Positions 16,647 to 27,034 of a stretch of DNA of 64,000 bases are shown piece by piece. The stretch is taken from positions 62,001 through 126,000 of the forward strand of contig CAVZLR010000006.1 in assembly GCA_963776205.1 (NCBI GenBank). The letters are read 5' to 3'. Position 1 is the stretch's first letter. Each line of letters starts with the position of its first letter. The notes under the pieces are model-generated. The model searched no databases. It saw only the letters and a program-made list of their open reading frames with translations, and was not told where the DNA came from. The translations under genes and the position numbers were made by a program. Source of the DNA: UBA4459 sp963776205 (GTDB lineage: Bacteria; Bacteroidota; Bacteroidia; Bacteroidales; F082).

Positions 16647-18980
16647 ATGAAAAGCTTGATTTTTTCTCTTATAATTTTTTTGTGGATATCCCCATTTTTA
16701 TTATCGCAGAATTACACGGTTAGCGGTGTTATCTTAGATATCCAAACGAACAAACCTGTTGAAGGTGCTCAAATAATTGATTCCTTAACCGGAACATCAG
16801 TCATAAGTGATAAAAATGGATTGTTTGCATTATCGGTGAGTGAATCATTCCCCGTCTTAATTCAAACAAGACATATTGCCTATGAATTTAATGAAACCGT
16901 TATTGAGAAAAAACATACTGGAAATGTTTCAATTCTCTTAATTCCAAAAATTAACTACCTAGATGAGATTACCGTAACAGGTATATATGATAAGGTCCAA
17001 CCATACAGAAGTGAGAATATTGATGTAAATTCTATTGAAAAATCAAATATTTCAGGCGTTGGTAATTTTTTAAGAAATGAGCCCAATGTAGGAGGAGTAA
17101 GGAAAGGAGCATTGGGCATTGATCCGGTGGTACGAGGGTTTAAATATTCGCAATTGAATGTGCAACTGAATGGCGGTGCCAAAATTGAAGGGGGATGTCC
17201 GAACAGGATGGATCCAGCAACAGCTCATGTTGACTTAAACGATTTACAGTCGATTACCATACTAAAAGGGCCGTATGCACTGAAATACGGGCCAAATTTC
17301 GGAGGTGTAATTGACATGACTACCAAGAGTTCGCGTTTCTATAACAATTTTGAAAATCATATTGATCTGATGGCCGGGGGTCAAACCAATTATTCAGGTT
17401 TCAACAGTAGTATTGGTGTCCACGGAGGAAATAGTTTTATTGCTTACTATTTGAAGTCAAACTATAAGCAATATGGAGATTATACATCAGGAAACGGAGC
17501 TTTGATTCCTTCCTCACTAGAACAGTTTAATGTAGCAGGTAGTATTGGTGTGAAACCTGCAGAAGGCCATATTATTGAAGTAGGATTGGACAGGTCGTGG
17601 GGTAGAAATGTTGATTTTCCGGCTTTACCAATGGATGAAAGAAATGACGACACCAAATTGTTTAGTCTGAGTTACATGGGTACAGCATTTGGTGAAACAA
17701 TTAACTTTTTGCGATTCAAGGTATATAATTCAGATGTTGAGCACGAAATGGATAATAAGAACCGGCCATTTTCTGATACGGTTGTTGCCATATCTAACAT
17801 AAATGCTGTTAATTCTGGTGGCCGGCTGGGTGTGAACCTGAATGCTGTTAAAGGAAAACTTGAGGTTGGCGTTGATTATGAGCAAATTTCAAAAGACGGT
17901 GTAAGAAATAAAAGTCTGATCATGCAGCCAAACCTTCCGAGTTTCAATGAAGACCTGTGGAATAATGCCTTGATAAATAACCTGGGAGTGTTCGCAGAAT
18001 GGCAAAAAACTTTTAATTCTATTGATTTTATTGCAGCATTGAGGTATGATTATAATACCGCAACTTCTGACACATTAATCAGGAACAAACCAAATGGTGA
18101 TGCAGTTTATGAAAATGGCAACACCTCCAGCTCATTTAATAATTTTAGTTTCAGTGCGGGCATAACCTGGCACATCAATAAGAACAACAGTGTACTTTTT
18201 GCATTGGGAAGGGGAAGCAGAAGTCCTGATATGACTGAACGCTTTATCATATTGCTTCCTGTTTCATACGATCCTTATGACTATTTGGGCAATCCCCAAC
18301 TGGAACCTGAAGTAAATCATGAAGCAGATCTCGGTTACCGATTTAATCATAGCAATATAGGTTCTTTCGAAGCATCTTTATTCTTTTCATATGTTTCAAA
18401 TTATATTTTAGGAGAATTGGTACCGCCATCTGTTCTAAAACCTCAAACAAAAGGAGTTCTTGGCGTTAAAAAATTTGAGAATATCCCCCAGGCTTACCTC
18501 ACTGGTTTCGAGTTCTCATACTTAACATCAGCCCAATATAATTGGTTCATTAAATTGAATGCTGCATATACGATGGGAGTTAATCCCGAAGCTGTGAAAT
18601 ACATTTACGACGGGGGAGAGGTAATTGATGAACAGATCATTGAGAGTGATCCATTGCCTGAGATTCCGCCTTTTGAATCTAACATTTCTTTCGGCTATAA
18701 ATTCTTAAAGCTGAAATTAATTCCTGAATTGAATATTCGTCTGGTAGCTGCACAAAATAAAGTTTCAGAGTCGTATAATGAACCCGCAAGTCCTGCGTAT
18801 ACTACTTTTGATTTTATACTTAATTACCGTTATAATGACTTCTTGAAGATTTATGGTGGGGTAACCAATATTTTTAACATCAATTACTATGAGCACCTCA
18901 ACCGAATGATCATTGGAAGTCAGGTGCCTTTATATGAACCCGGAAGGATATTCTATCTTAATTTGATCATTAACTTATAA
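16647..18980 (+). CDS. TonB-dependent receptor, OprC-like copper importer
   Basis: The 777-residue outer-membrane protein has a signal peptide, an N-terminal carboxypeptidase-regulatory-like beta domain (residues 23-100), a plug domain (about 105-230) and a 22-strand barrel. Two motifs point to copper: CxxxM in GGCPNRMDP (C184, M188) in the plug and HxM in VEHEMDN (H366, M368) in the barrel. These match the ionic-copper binding site described for Pseudomonas OprC. The last residues form a normal barrel strand. The gene leads a cassette with a lipoprotein, an MbnP-like and an MbnH-like gene, all linked to copper handling in other bacteria. Substrate assignment is inference from motif plus context. 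Confidence 0.85.
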   Translation: MKSLIFSLIIFLWISPFLLSQNYTVSGVILDIQTNKPVEGAQIIDSLTGTSVISDKNGLFALSVSESFPVLIQTRHIAYEFNETVIEKKHTGNVSILLIPKINYLDEITVTGIYDKVQPYRSENIDVNSIEKSNISGVGNFLRNEPNVGGVRKGALGIDPVVRGFKYSQLNVQLNGGAKIEGGCPNRMDPATAHVDLNDLQSITILKGPYALKYGPNFGGVIDMTTKSSRFYNNFENHIDLMAGGQTNYSGFNSSIGVHGGNSFIAYYLKSNYKQYGDYTSGNGALIPSSLEQFNVAGSIGVKPAEGHIIEVGLDRSWGRNVDFPALPMDERNDDTKLFSLSYMGTAFGETINFLRFKVYNSDVEHEMDNKNRPFSDTVVAISNINAVNSGGRLGVNLNAVKGKLEVGVDYEQISKDGVRNKSLIMQPNLPSFNEDLWNNALINNLGVFAEWQKTFNSIDFIAALRYDYNTATSDTLIRNKPNGDAVYENGNTSSSFNNFSFSAGITWHINKNNSVLFALGRGSRSPDMTERFIILLPVSYDPYDYLGNPQLEPEVNHEADLGYRFNHSNIGSFEASLFFSYVSNYILGELVPPSVLKPQTKGVLGVKKFENIPQAYLTGFEFSYLTSAQYNWFIKLNAAYTMGVNPEAVKYIYDGGEVIDEQIIESDPLPEIPPFESNISFGYKFLKLKLIPELNIRLVAAQNKVSESYNEPASPAYTTFDFILNYRYNDFLKIYGGVTNIFNINYYEHLNRMIIGSQVPLYEPGRIFYLNLIINL

Positions 18981-18989
18981 ACCAATGTC

Positions 18990-19353
18990 ATGAATAAAAT
19001 ATGTATTTTATATAATGGTTGTAGCATTACTTTTTTCAGGATGCAATAAAACACATCAAAAGAAAGTTACTTACATCGCAACAGGTTCAGTTTCGGCATA
19101 TAATTTGCAATACATGAACGATCAAAACGTTCTTGTAAACACAACAGTTGAGCCACAAAGCGCTCAGGATGAATGGAAATATGAATTTATGTCAGACCAG
19201 GGTGAAATTGTATACATCAACGGTAGTTACAAGGATATCAACTCAGCACTTAAACTTCAACTGCTGGTTGATGGAAAAGTTTATAAACAAGGTGCAACAC
19301 AAGGTGATACATTGAAATACCTGGTTGTTAGCGGTGTGGTTCCATATGATTAA
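18990..19353 (+). CDS. Small lipoprotein of the copper cassette, MmpS-like beta fold (frameshifted start)
   Basis: The ATG at 18990 opens MNKICILY, and one extra A near 19014 moves the frame to MVVALLFSGCNKTH, which completes a lipoprotein signal with lipobox FSGC. Correcting that base gives about 120 residues. The mature part is all beta (VTYIATGSVSAYNLQYM and KLQLLVDGKVYKQG), like the small beta sandwich of MmpS-type proteins; that comparison is weak. The gene sits 9 bases after the TonB receptor and 27 before the MbnP-like gene, so it belongs to the same operon. Its role in copper handling is not known. Confidence 0.7.
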
Positions 19354-19380
19354 CCACTCCGGTTAAAATATGGAGATTAA

Positions 19381-20203
19381 ATGAAAAGAATCGTTTATGT
19401 TATTTTAATTGCCATGCTTGGCACAGGGGTTTCCTGCGAAAAGAAAGACGATCCTTCGTCAGATCAAAATGGCAGGTTAAGTTTTTATTTCCATCATGCT
19501 ATTCCGGATACGAACCTCGTTGGTGGACATCCCTACGGTCATTTATGATACCATGATGTATAAGAATGCAGCTGGAAACCCATATTTAGTGAATGAAATC
19601 CAATATTTTATTTCAGATGTTACTTTGCATAAAGATGACGGCTCAAAAGTATTTATTGAAGATTGGAAAGACATCCATTATGTTGATTCCGATTTGCCGG
19701 AAACTCTGAATTGGCAGATGAAGGACCCCATACCATCAGGGACTTATGATAGCATCACTTTTACATTTGGAATTTCGGAAGAGAAAAATCAATCCTTGAT
19801 GTTTGTAAATCCACCGGAATCAAATATGTTCTGGCCCGAATTTTTGGGTGGCGGGTACCATTATTTAAAACTAAATGGTAAATGGAAAGATCCTGAAGAT
19901 GTGGTACGACCTTTTAATTTTCATATGGGAATCGGGCAAATTTATGACCAGCATAACAATACCATTATCGGTTATGTGCAAAATTATTTTAAGGTGACTC
20001 TTGAAAATACCCGGTTCACAGTTTCTCCTGATAAAGAAATCGCGTTTACAATTGTGATGTGGGTAGATAAGTGGTTCGAAGATCCGCATGTGTTTGACTT
20101 TAACTATTGGGGAGGAGACATCATGCAAAAGCAGGATGCAATGCAAGTGGCTAAAGAAAACGGCATAAATGTTTTTTCTGCTCATTCAAATGCTAGAAGA
20201 TAA
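19381..20203 (+). CDS. MbnP-like copper-binding lipoprotein (one frameshift)
   Basis: The ATG at 19381 gives a lipoprotein signal with lipidated C19 (TGVSC). An extra G near 19523 breaks the frame; corrected, the protein is about 273 residues. The segment GNPYLVNEIQYFISDVTLHKDDG and the closing acidic, aromatic-rich part (VMWVDKWFEDPH) match the Bacteroidota MbnP family. In methanotrophs MbnP binds copper after a partner MbnH oxidises one of its tryptophans to kynurenine. Several tryptophans are present, but I cannot say which would be modified. An MbnH-like diheme enzyme follows within about 4 bases, so the pair is complete. Confidence 0.82.
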
Positions 20204-20206
20204 TAA

Positions 20207-21356
20207 GTGAACTTATTAAATACATAGCTGGTATCTATGCTCTGGTTTTATGCTTTTTCGGATGTAAAAATGACGTACCGGAAGAGGTACATGAAACAAC
20301 TCCTTATATAATAGATATTCCATTTGGATTTCCAAACAAATTAAATATCCCTGCTGATAACCCGATGACAGATGAAGGTGTTGCACTGGGGCGTTACTTG
20401 TTTTATGATGGTCGGCTGTCGGGAAGAACCCATCCTGATTCGTTAATGAGTTGCGCTACTTGCCACAGACAGGAACGGTCGTTTGAAGCGGGAGTTGACC
20501 ATCCTGATTTTGAAGGCGGTTTTCCTCATGGAATAAGCGGAATACATACCCATCATGTAATGTTGCCAATGATCAACCTCGTTTGGAATCATTCAGGTTA
20601 TGGATGGAATGGATTTTTATATCCTTCAAATCCAGGATGAAAATCTGAGAAATATTGAAGATTTTGTTAGACTGGCGGTATTGGCAAAAGATGAAATGGA
20701 TGGAGATACAGCAGTGGTGGCCAATTTGTTTCAGTCAATACCGGGATACCCTGAGCTTTTCTTCCAGGCATTTGGTTCTGAAAAAGTTAGCTTTAAAAAC
20801 ATAGAGCGAGCCATCGCCCAGTTTGTTCGGACATTGATATCTGCCAATTCGAAGTTTGATAAATACATGCGTGGAGAAGTGCAGTTGAACCCTTCCGAAT
20901 TAAATGGATACGTATTGTTTACAACCGAAGAAGGAGCAGATTGTTTTCATTGTCATGGTGGATTCGGAAACCCGCTATTTACTACAAACCTTTTTTATAA
21001 TAACGGTAAGGATACCGTATTCTCGGATCCTGATGGATCGCTTTTATATAACAGCTGACCCGATGGATAAAGGGGCTTACAAGGCAACAACTTTACGAAA
21101 CATCGAAGTGCAGGGACCTTATATGCACGATGGGCGATTTGAAACCCTTGAGCATGTGATTGATTTTTATTCGCAAGGCGTTCAGTTGTCACCTTATGTT
21201 GATCCGCTTGATGCACCATGTTAATAGTGGAGGTGTTCAATTGATTCCTTCTGAAAAAGAAGATCTTCTTAAATTTTATCAAAACTTTGCGGGATGACGA
21301 ATTTCATGACAAATCCTGAGTTCGGCAGGCCAGATAAATTTCCGGATGAGAAATAG
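20207..21356 (+). CDS. MbnH-like diheme enzyme of the cytochrome c peroxidase/MauG superfamily (frameshifted)
   Basis: A lipoprotein-like N-terminus (ALVLCFFGCKNDV) is readable from about 20209, but the only nearby start, GTG at 20207, is one base out of frame. Further indels lie near 20635, 21045, 21200 and 21290. Corrected, the gene ends at the TAG at 21354-21356 and makes about 380 residues. Two heme motifs are visible, CATCH (in SCATCHRQERSF) and CFHCH (in ADCFHCHGGF), with the family motif TLRNIEVQGPYMHDGRF near the C-terminus. This is the diheme peroxidase/MauG fold. Pairing with an MbnP-like gene suggests the MbnH role of tryptophan oxidation rather than peroxide removal. Confidence 0.8.
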
Positions 21357-21362
21357 GGTTTT

Positions 21363-23189
21363 CTAATGGTATTCATAAATCCGGATCGAGAGATCGTCAA
21401 CCATGAAAGTTTCTTGCCATTTACATTCCAGATATAGAATTTAATCTTTTCCATCTCATTAGTGACTTCTGGTAGTTTAAACCCAATGTGTTCCTTTTCC
21501 CACTCATTTGTCTTTTCATCGGGAAGTTTTTTAACTTTAAATTTCTTATAAAAAATGGTTTTCCCGTCCCTGCCCGATATATCCACAATGAACAATGCAT
21601 CTCCTGCGGCATTTGCATCATTTTGTATGTATCATAGCTTCAATAACAACATACAGATTGTTTTTTTGAATAAATGTCTCTGGAATCTTGTAAGTAAATG
21701 ATGGACTGTAAACTTTGGAATGGTCCATTTGAATAGCAAATGAACCAGAATAAGCGTCTAAGTCAGATTTTTCAGGATTTGACCAATTAGTATACTCGGA
21801 CTCCATATCATTTGTGGTTTCAAAAAATGGTTTTTCATCCATCTTTCCGTAATACGACTCATCACCTGCAGCAATAATACCTGCGTCATCATCTGAGGTT
21901 TTTAAAAATATTTCCCAATATGCTTCTTTGCTCATTGAATCAGGATGAATAATACCTTTTGCATACTGAATGGTCTGAATCAAGGTTGAACGAAATGGTA
22001 AGTCCGGTAAAAATGATTATCGAAATCCAAAGCCATTTTTTTTGAATATTAGAAATAAAGAGGGCGATGATCAGAAAAAAGAGGCTATAATAATCGATCA
22101 TTGGTCGCATTCCGAAACTATCACCGTAAAACCAATTCCACCAGGAAGAAAAGAAATAAACAAGCAACATAATAAAACCCAGAAAACTGTAAAACTCAAA
22201 ACTTGGATCTTTTGTAAAGTGAAAAGAGTGCTGGATATTATTAACAACATAAATGGTGTATAGACAAACCAGCCTTTCCTGATAACTAAACAAAAAGTTA
22301 AGTAATTCAGGTCGTGTAAAATAAAATCCTTCATTTTCATAGCCATAGAAAATCAGATGTCCGGTTTGTAAATAATTAATGATCAATTGTGGTGAAATGC
22401 CCAATGATAAAAATCAGAATGACGATAAGAATATCTCCGGTTAGCAGTTTTTCTTTAATAAGATTTAAAAAGTTATTGGCCGAAGCAGCCAGAAACGGGA
22501 TTGCGAGTACAATCAGGATATTTACAGGTCTCACCAAGTATGATCAATGCGAGTAAAAGAGAAGAAATAAAGAGTGTCTTCCGGTCATACTCCAGTAAAA
22601 TCCTTCTTCATATAGAATAAAAACAAGCTGATCAGGCTGAAAGAATACGCATGTGAGGCCGCCGGGGCAATGAGCGTATAATAAAACAGGTTGGTCCCAA
22701 TAAAACCTGTAATGATGAATAGCCAGGCGATATGATGTTTTACTTGATATAGAGCTGCAAGACCTGACAGAGTATATCAGCCCGATAAATACCCAAAATA
22801 CAGCTGCAAAAGCAATGCATATTGAAAAAGGATATTATATCCGTCAGCTTCCAGCCCAAAAATCATGGATAAAATGTATGCGATAAGGAAAAATGGAAGC
22901 TGAAGCAAGGCGGTTCCGGAAGTGAACTTATTGATCAGAATTCCATCGTACTCATGAAAGTAATGTCCCATATAATCAGGAGCTCTCCTTGATTTCTCAA
23001 AATTCAAAAACGGGTGTAAAATCAACTGATTTGTATATAATCAGTGCAGGCAAGTAGGCATACAGTCCGCTTCCGTCTCCATCAATGATAATCCTTCTGA
23101 TAATTATTAGGACCAATAAAATTAGAAATGGTAAACGATACAAATAATACGGTTGCCAGCAGACTAACAAAAAGTTTTTTCTTATTCAA
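21363..23189 (-). CDS. Multi-pass membrane protein with C-terminal periplasmic domain (heavily frameshifted)
   Basis: Coding pieces in all three minus frames join into one gene of about 608 residues. It likely starts at TTG 23189 (MNKKKLFVSLLATVLF) and ends with FMVDDLSIRIYEYH and the TAG at 21365-21363, six bases from the convergent MbnH-like gene. Landmarks are DGSGLYAYLPALIIYKS, DGILINKFTSGTALL, WWNWFYGDSFGMRPMIDYYSLF and a soluble C-terminus. Roughly ten membrane helices are visible. Homologous proteins are common in Bacteroidota and look like polytopic glycosyltransferases acting on lipid-linked sugars, but I do not recognise a named family. At least six indels make it unreadable as one frame. 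Confidence 0.6.
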
Positions 23190-23250
23190 AATGCAGGATC
23201 AATAATGAGATAAAATTAGGCTAAAAATAAGCAAATGCCCATTAGTTTCA

Positions 23251-23258
23251 TACTTTTG
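23251..23258 (+). promoter_or_regulatory. Bacteroidota -7 promoter element
   Basis: TACTTTTG followed by CA fits the TAnnTTTG -7 consensus and lies 28 bases before the ATG of the trans-sulfuration gene. No clear -33 TTG box is seen at the expected distance. Confidence 0.45.
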
Positions 23259-23285
23259 CAGATCAATCCAAAAAAATTATTCCTC

Positions 23286-24490
23286 ATGACAAAAAGATTT
23301 GATCCGGCTACAGCCATACAGAATCTGAAACAATTCGGAGAGTTCGGTGATGTGAACCCTTCAATAACCGATTCTGCTACATACACATTCATGTCAGAAA
23401 ACACAATGATTGATGCCTTCCACGGTGAAGCACAGGGTTGTTTTTTGTATTCACGGCACTGGAATCCTTCCAATAAATACCTAGCCGAGGCCTTGCTGCC
23501 ATGGAAGGAACTGAATCAGCCTGGGTTACCGCATCGGGCATGGCGGCTATAACCACAGCTATCCTGCAACTATGCAATTCAGGTGATCATATCGTTACGA
23601 GTGTAACCACCTACGGGGGTACTTTTGCTTTTTTAAAGAATTACCTCCAGAAATTTAATATCAGTGTTACATTCGTTAATATCACGGATCATGAAAGCAT
23701 AATAAACGCCATTCAACCGAATACTAAATTATTGTATACAGAAAGCATGACAAACCCCATGCTTCAAATCTCCGATTTACCGGAACTGTCAAAAATTACG
23801 CGTAACAAGGGAATAAAGCTGGTGGTTGATAATACCTTCACTCCCATGATCATTAGTCCTTTCCTGTTAGGTGCAGATATTGTTGTGTACAGCATGACCA
23901 AATTTATCAATGGGAAGAATGATTGTGTAGCAGGAGCTATTTGTGCTTCCAATGATTTTATCAATGCAATAAGTGATGTAAACACGGGGACTGCCATGTT
24001 GCTAGGGCCCGTTCTTGATCCTTTGAGGTCGTCAAGTATTTTGAAGAACCTGGGAACATTACACATCCGAATGCAGAAGCATAGCGACAATGCAGCTTAC
24101 CTGGCCGAAAAATTTGAAGAAATAGGATTGAAATATATCTATCCTGGAAATCCGGATCATCCGCAATATGAATTGTACACCATGATGATGAATGAAGATT
24201 ATGGATATGGTGGCATGATTGCGATTGATGTGGATACTGCAGAAAGAGCGGCGCCATTCATGGAATTGATGCAGGAAAAAGGTGTTGGTTACCATGCAGT
24301 GAGCCTTGGATATTTTAAAACCCTATTCTCCAATTCTGGTAAAAGCACAAGTTCGGAAGTTCCTGAAGAAATTCAGAAGGAAATGGGATTATCGCCAGGT
24401 TTGATCCGGTTTTCTGTAGGATTGGACCACGATATTGAAAATACTTTTGAGGTTATCAAATCCTGTCTTGAAGATTTAAAATATATATAA
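23286..24490 (+). CDS. Cys/Met-metabolism PLP-dependent trans-sulfuration enzyme (one frameshift)
   Basis: The ATG at 23286 (MTKRFDPATAIQNL) is the natural start. A missing base near 23493 breaks the frame at LAAMEGTESAW; corrected, the length is about 401 residues, normal for the cystathionine gamma-synthase/methionine gamma-lyase family. Family landmarks are the ATASGMAAI-like segment VTASGMAAI, the cofactor aspartate in VVDNTF, the PLP lysine in SMTKFINGKND and the C-terminal LIRFSVGLDH. The enzyme interconverts sulfur amino acids or releases their sulfur. Which reaction it performs cannot be decided from the motifs. It is monocistronic or co-transcribed with the esterase 17 bases downstream. 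Confidence 0.88.
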
Positions 24491-24507
24491 GTCCTATTTT
24501 TTTAGTG

Positions 24508-25914
24508 ATGAAAAAAGCTCTCCTTCTTGCAATGCTTTTTGTATCTATATCTTTGAATGGGCGACTTATAGCACAGGCCACCTTCATTCTCGAAACGATA
24601 CCCGAGTATACCCCTGCAGAAGACTTTGTCTACATGGCTGGTGATTTTAATGGTTGGAATCCGGGTGATGTGAACCATCAACTGATAAAAAATGATGAGG
24701 GGCTGTGGGAATCCACCCTCAATGGTTTTCCGGATGGAATTACCCTCAATTTTAAATTTACCAGGGGCGATTGGGGAACAGTTGAAAAAGGTCCGAATGG
24801 CGAAGAAATTGATAATCGCTCATTTACTTTTGGAAATGGAGATACCGTGATGGTCACCATCTACAACTGGGCTGATAATGGAGGAGGTGGAAACTCTACT
24901 GCTGCTGAAAATGTGATTATCATGGATAATGATTTTTACATGCCACAATTGGATAGGACACGACGAATCTGGTTGTACCTGCCACCTGATTATGACGAAT
25001 CAAATGCGTATTATCCTGTGCTATTCATGCATGATGGACAAAATCTGTTCGACGATATGACTTCATTTGCAGGTGAGTGGGAAGTTGATGAAACTTTAAA
25101 TTATCTGGCACAACAAGGATACCAAGTACCCATTGTTGTGGGTATTGATAATGGAGGTGCGTATCGCATAGATGAACTCACACCCTGGTACAATCAAGCT
25201 TATAATGCCGGTGGGCAAGGTGATGAATACATTGATTTTATTGTTGAAACCTTAAAACCATATATTGATGAAAATTACCGGACACTAACTGATGCTGAGA
25301 ATACAGGTCTGATGGGAAGTTCATTGGGAGGTTTGATATCATGGTATGGTGCTTTAAAATATCAGGAAGTATTCAGTAAATCGGGCATTTTTTCACCGGC
25401 ATACTGGATCAATTATGATTCAATCTGGAATTACCTTCAAAATAACAGTCAGCATGAAGAGATACGTTTTTACCAGAATATAGGTGAAAACGAAGGAGCA
25501 CAAAGTATAACCTTTATGCAAATGATGGAAGATAGTCTGCAACAAGCAGGTTTTGAACAGGTCACTTCAAAGATCCTCGAAAACGGCGAACACAATGAAC
25601 AAACCTGGAGAGATGATTTTGCTTCAGCCTATCTATGGCTCTTTGCATCTTTCGCAAATCATATTCTAGAGAATGAGACATTCAGATCGTTGCATATTTA
25701 TCCGAATCCGGTCAAAACCGATTTATTTATTCAAGATCTTGTATTAAAAACTGGGGATTCAATTAAAATTTATAATATTCACGGAAGGTTGATCATTGAA
25801 ATTTCAGGACAATCAGGTCCGGCATTGAATGTCGATTTTTTGCAAAAGGGGTGTTATATTTTAAAAGTGAAAACCAGCGATGCGTTATTCCTATCAAAGT
25901 TTATTAAGTTTTAG
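24508..25914 (+). CDS. T9SS-secreted esterase with N-terminal starch-binding-like domain
   Basis: The 468-residue protein starts at ATG 24508 with a signal peptide ending in LIAQA. Residues about 25-125 form a CBM20-like beta domain (YMAGDFNGWNPG). Residues about 140-385 are an alpha/beta-hydrolase of the esterase D/feruloyl-esterase type with the nucleophile serine in MGSSLGGL. The final 75 residues are a T9SS type A sorting domain (LHIYPNPVKTDLF). It should be exported across the outer membrane and either anchored or released, cleaving ester-linked substituents on polysaccharides or acting on siderophore-like esters. The stop overlaps the convergent gene by 11 bases. Confidence 0.87.
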   Translation: MKKALLLAMLFVSISLNGRLIAQATFILETIPEYTPAEDFVYMAGDFNGWNPGDVNHQLIKNDEGLWESTLNGFPDGITLNFKFTRGDWGTVEKGPNGEEIDNRSFTFGNGDTVMVTIYNWADNGGGGNSTAAENVIIMDNDFYMPQLDRTRRIWLYLPPDYDESNAYYPVLFMHDGQNLFDDMTSFAGEWEVDETLNYLAQQGYQVPIVVGIDNGGAYRIDELTPWYNQAYNAGGQGDEYIDFIVETLKPYIDENYRTLTDAENTGLMGSSLGGLISWYGALKYQEVFSKSGIFSPAYWINYDSIWNYLQNNSQHEEIRFYQNIGENEGAQSITFMQMMEDSLQQAGFEQVTSKILENGEHNEQTWRDDFASAYLWLFASFANHILENETFRSLHIYPNPVKTDLFIQDLVLKTGDSIKIYNIHGRLIIEISGQSGPALNVDFLQKGCYILKVKTSDALFLSKFIKF

Positions 25915-26446
25915 TCCCTTTTTCACCAACAAAGTGATCATCTGTATTGGCAAATAATACATTAAAACTGGTCAGACTACCGTAAATCCTGGTAATATAC
26001 TGCTGGATAGCTACCTTTTCGTCGTCGTCAAGGCCTTTGGAAGCATTTACTTTTTGTTCCATTACCCTGAGCCTGTCGCGCAGCATTACTATTTTGTGAA
26101 AGAAAGTATCGATAGGTATCTCTTTGCTTTGAAGGTCAGTCCTTCCTGGTACCAACACCATTTTTCCGCCTTTCCATTTATCTCCAATGGGAATGATTTC
26201 CTGAATATCGCTGATGGAGGTTAATAGTTTTCGGAATACCTTCTCTACTTTCTGAAAACTTAAGAGGTCTTCTTCAGTACTTCTGTAATCCAGTACTTTC
26301 ATCTTTTCAAATGAGCGTGCAATGGATTTCACACCGAAATCTAAAAACGTGATCTCGTAATTATCATTATAAACTTGTATAACAACACCTTTGCCAAATT
26401 CCGGGTGTTCTACCCTGGATCCGATACCTAGAGCAAGTTCTTCCAT
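25904..26446 (-). CDS. Conserved Bacteroidota hypothetical protein with Tudor-like N-terminus
   Basis: The 180-residue cytoplasmic protein starts with GIGSRVEHPEFGKGVVIQV, a small beta barrel like the C-terminal Tudor-type domain of UvrD or CarD-like proteins. It continues with a helical part (FHKIVMLRDRLRVMEQKV). The combination is frequent in Bacteroidota next to coaE, and its function is not known to me. It starts immediately after the coaE stop codon, so it belongs to the yajC-ybbR-coaE transcription unit. Nucleic acid or polymerase binding by the N-terminal domain is a guess from fold only. Confidence 0.75.
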   Translation of the reverse strand: MEELALGIGSRVEHPEFGKGVVIQVYNDNYEITFLDFGVKSIARSFEKMKVLDYRSTEEDLLSFQKVEKVFRKLLTSISDIQEIIPIGDKWKGGKMVLVPGRTDLQSKEIPIDTFFHKIVMLRDRLRVMEQKVNASKGLDDDEKVAIQQYITRIYGSLTSFNVLFANTDDHFVGEKGTKT

Positions 26447-27034
26447 TTAAAGCTGTATTAAGTGGTTATGTATTTCCATTACCTGTGGTATTAAAAACTG
26501 ATCACCGTTATTAAAAATAACAAAATCAGCTATTTTGTTTTTCTTATCATCCGGCCATTGATTTTTTGCCCTTGCCTTAAACTGTTCAGCGGTTATCCCA
26601 TCTCTCTGAATAACCCTGTCCTTCCTTACTTTCTCAGAAGCTGAGACATTGATGATCAAATCGTAATGGTGTTCGAGGTGGTTTTCAAAAATCACGGCAG
26701 CTTCATGTATGCTGTACTTATAATCCTTGTTTTGCTCCAGCCACTCATTATATTTTTTAAAAACCAGCGGGTGAATGATCTTGTTAATTTGATCCAGCGA
26801 GTTAGCGTTATTAAAAACTACCTTGGCCAATTGTTTGTAGTCTACATCATGATCTGAATTAAATACACCCTCACCAAAATACGTATAAATTTTGTGCTTT
26901 ATTTCGTCATCCTTGTAAAGCAATTTAGCTTCTATATCTGCATGAAACACCGGAATTCCCACAATTGAGAATAGCTGGGCTATGGTACTTTTCCCACTAC
27001 CTATATTTCCTGTTAAAGCTACTTTAATCATCAT
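26447..27034 (-). CDS. coaE: Dephospho-CoA kinase
   Basis: The 195-residue enzyme phosphorylates the 3'-hydroxyl of dephospho-CoA, the last step of coenzyme A synthesis. The P-loop GNIGSGKST is at residues 9-17, and the family motif with HADIEAK follows at about residue 31. The C-terminal RxxxQ-like RAKNQWPDDKK and ADFVIFNNG match the lid and base-binding parts. Length is normal. The start overlaps the ybbR stop by four bases, which is the common Bacteroidota gene order. Confidence 0.95.
   Translation of the reverse strand: MMIKVALTGNIGSGKSTIAQLFSIVGIPVFHADIEAKLLYKDDEIKHKIYTYFGEGVFNSDHDVDYKQLAKVVFNNANSLDQINKIIHPLVFKKYNEWLEQNKDYKYSIHEAAVIFENHLEHHYDLIINVSASEKVRKDRVIQRDGITAEQFKARAKNQWPDDKKNKIADFVIFNNGDQFLIPQVMEIHNHLIQL

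Noticed and set aside
20365..21356. Diheme protein as a plain hydrogen peroxide-scavenging cytochrome c peroxidase
   Set aside because: The heme motifs fit both, but the adjacent MbnP-like gene and copper-type receptor favour the MbnH branch; kept open in the annotation.
21269..21595. Independent minus-strand gene of 108 codons ending at 21269
   Set aside because: Its C-terminal third lies on the MbnH-like coding sequence. A one-base shift gives the more natural ending VDDLSIRIYEYH at 21363, so it is a fragment of the larger membrane protein.
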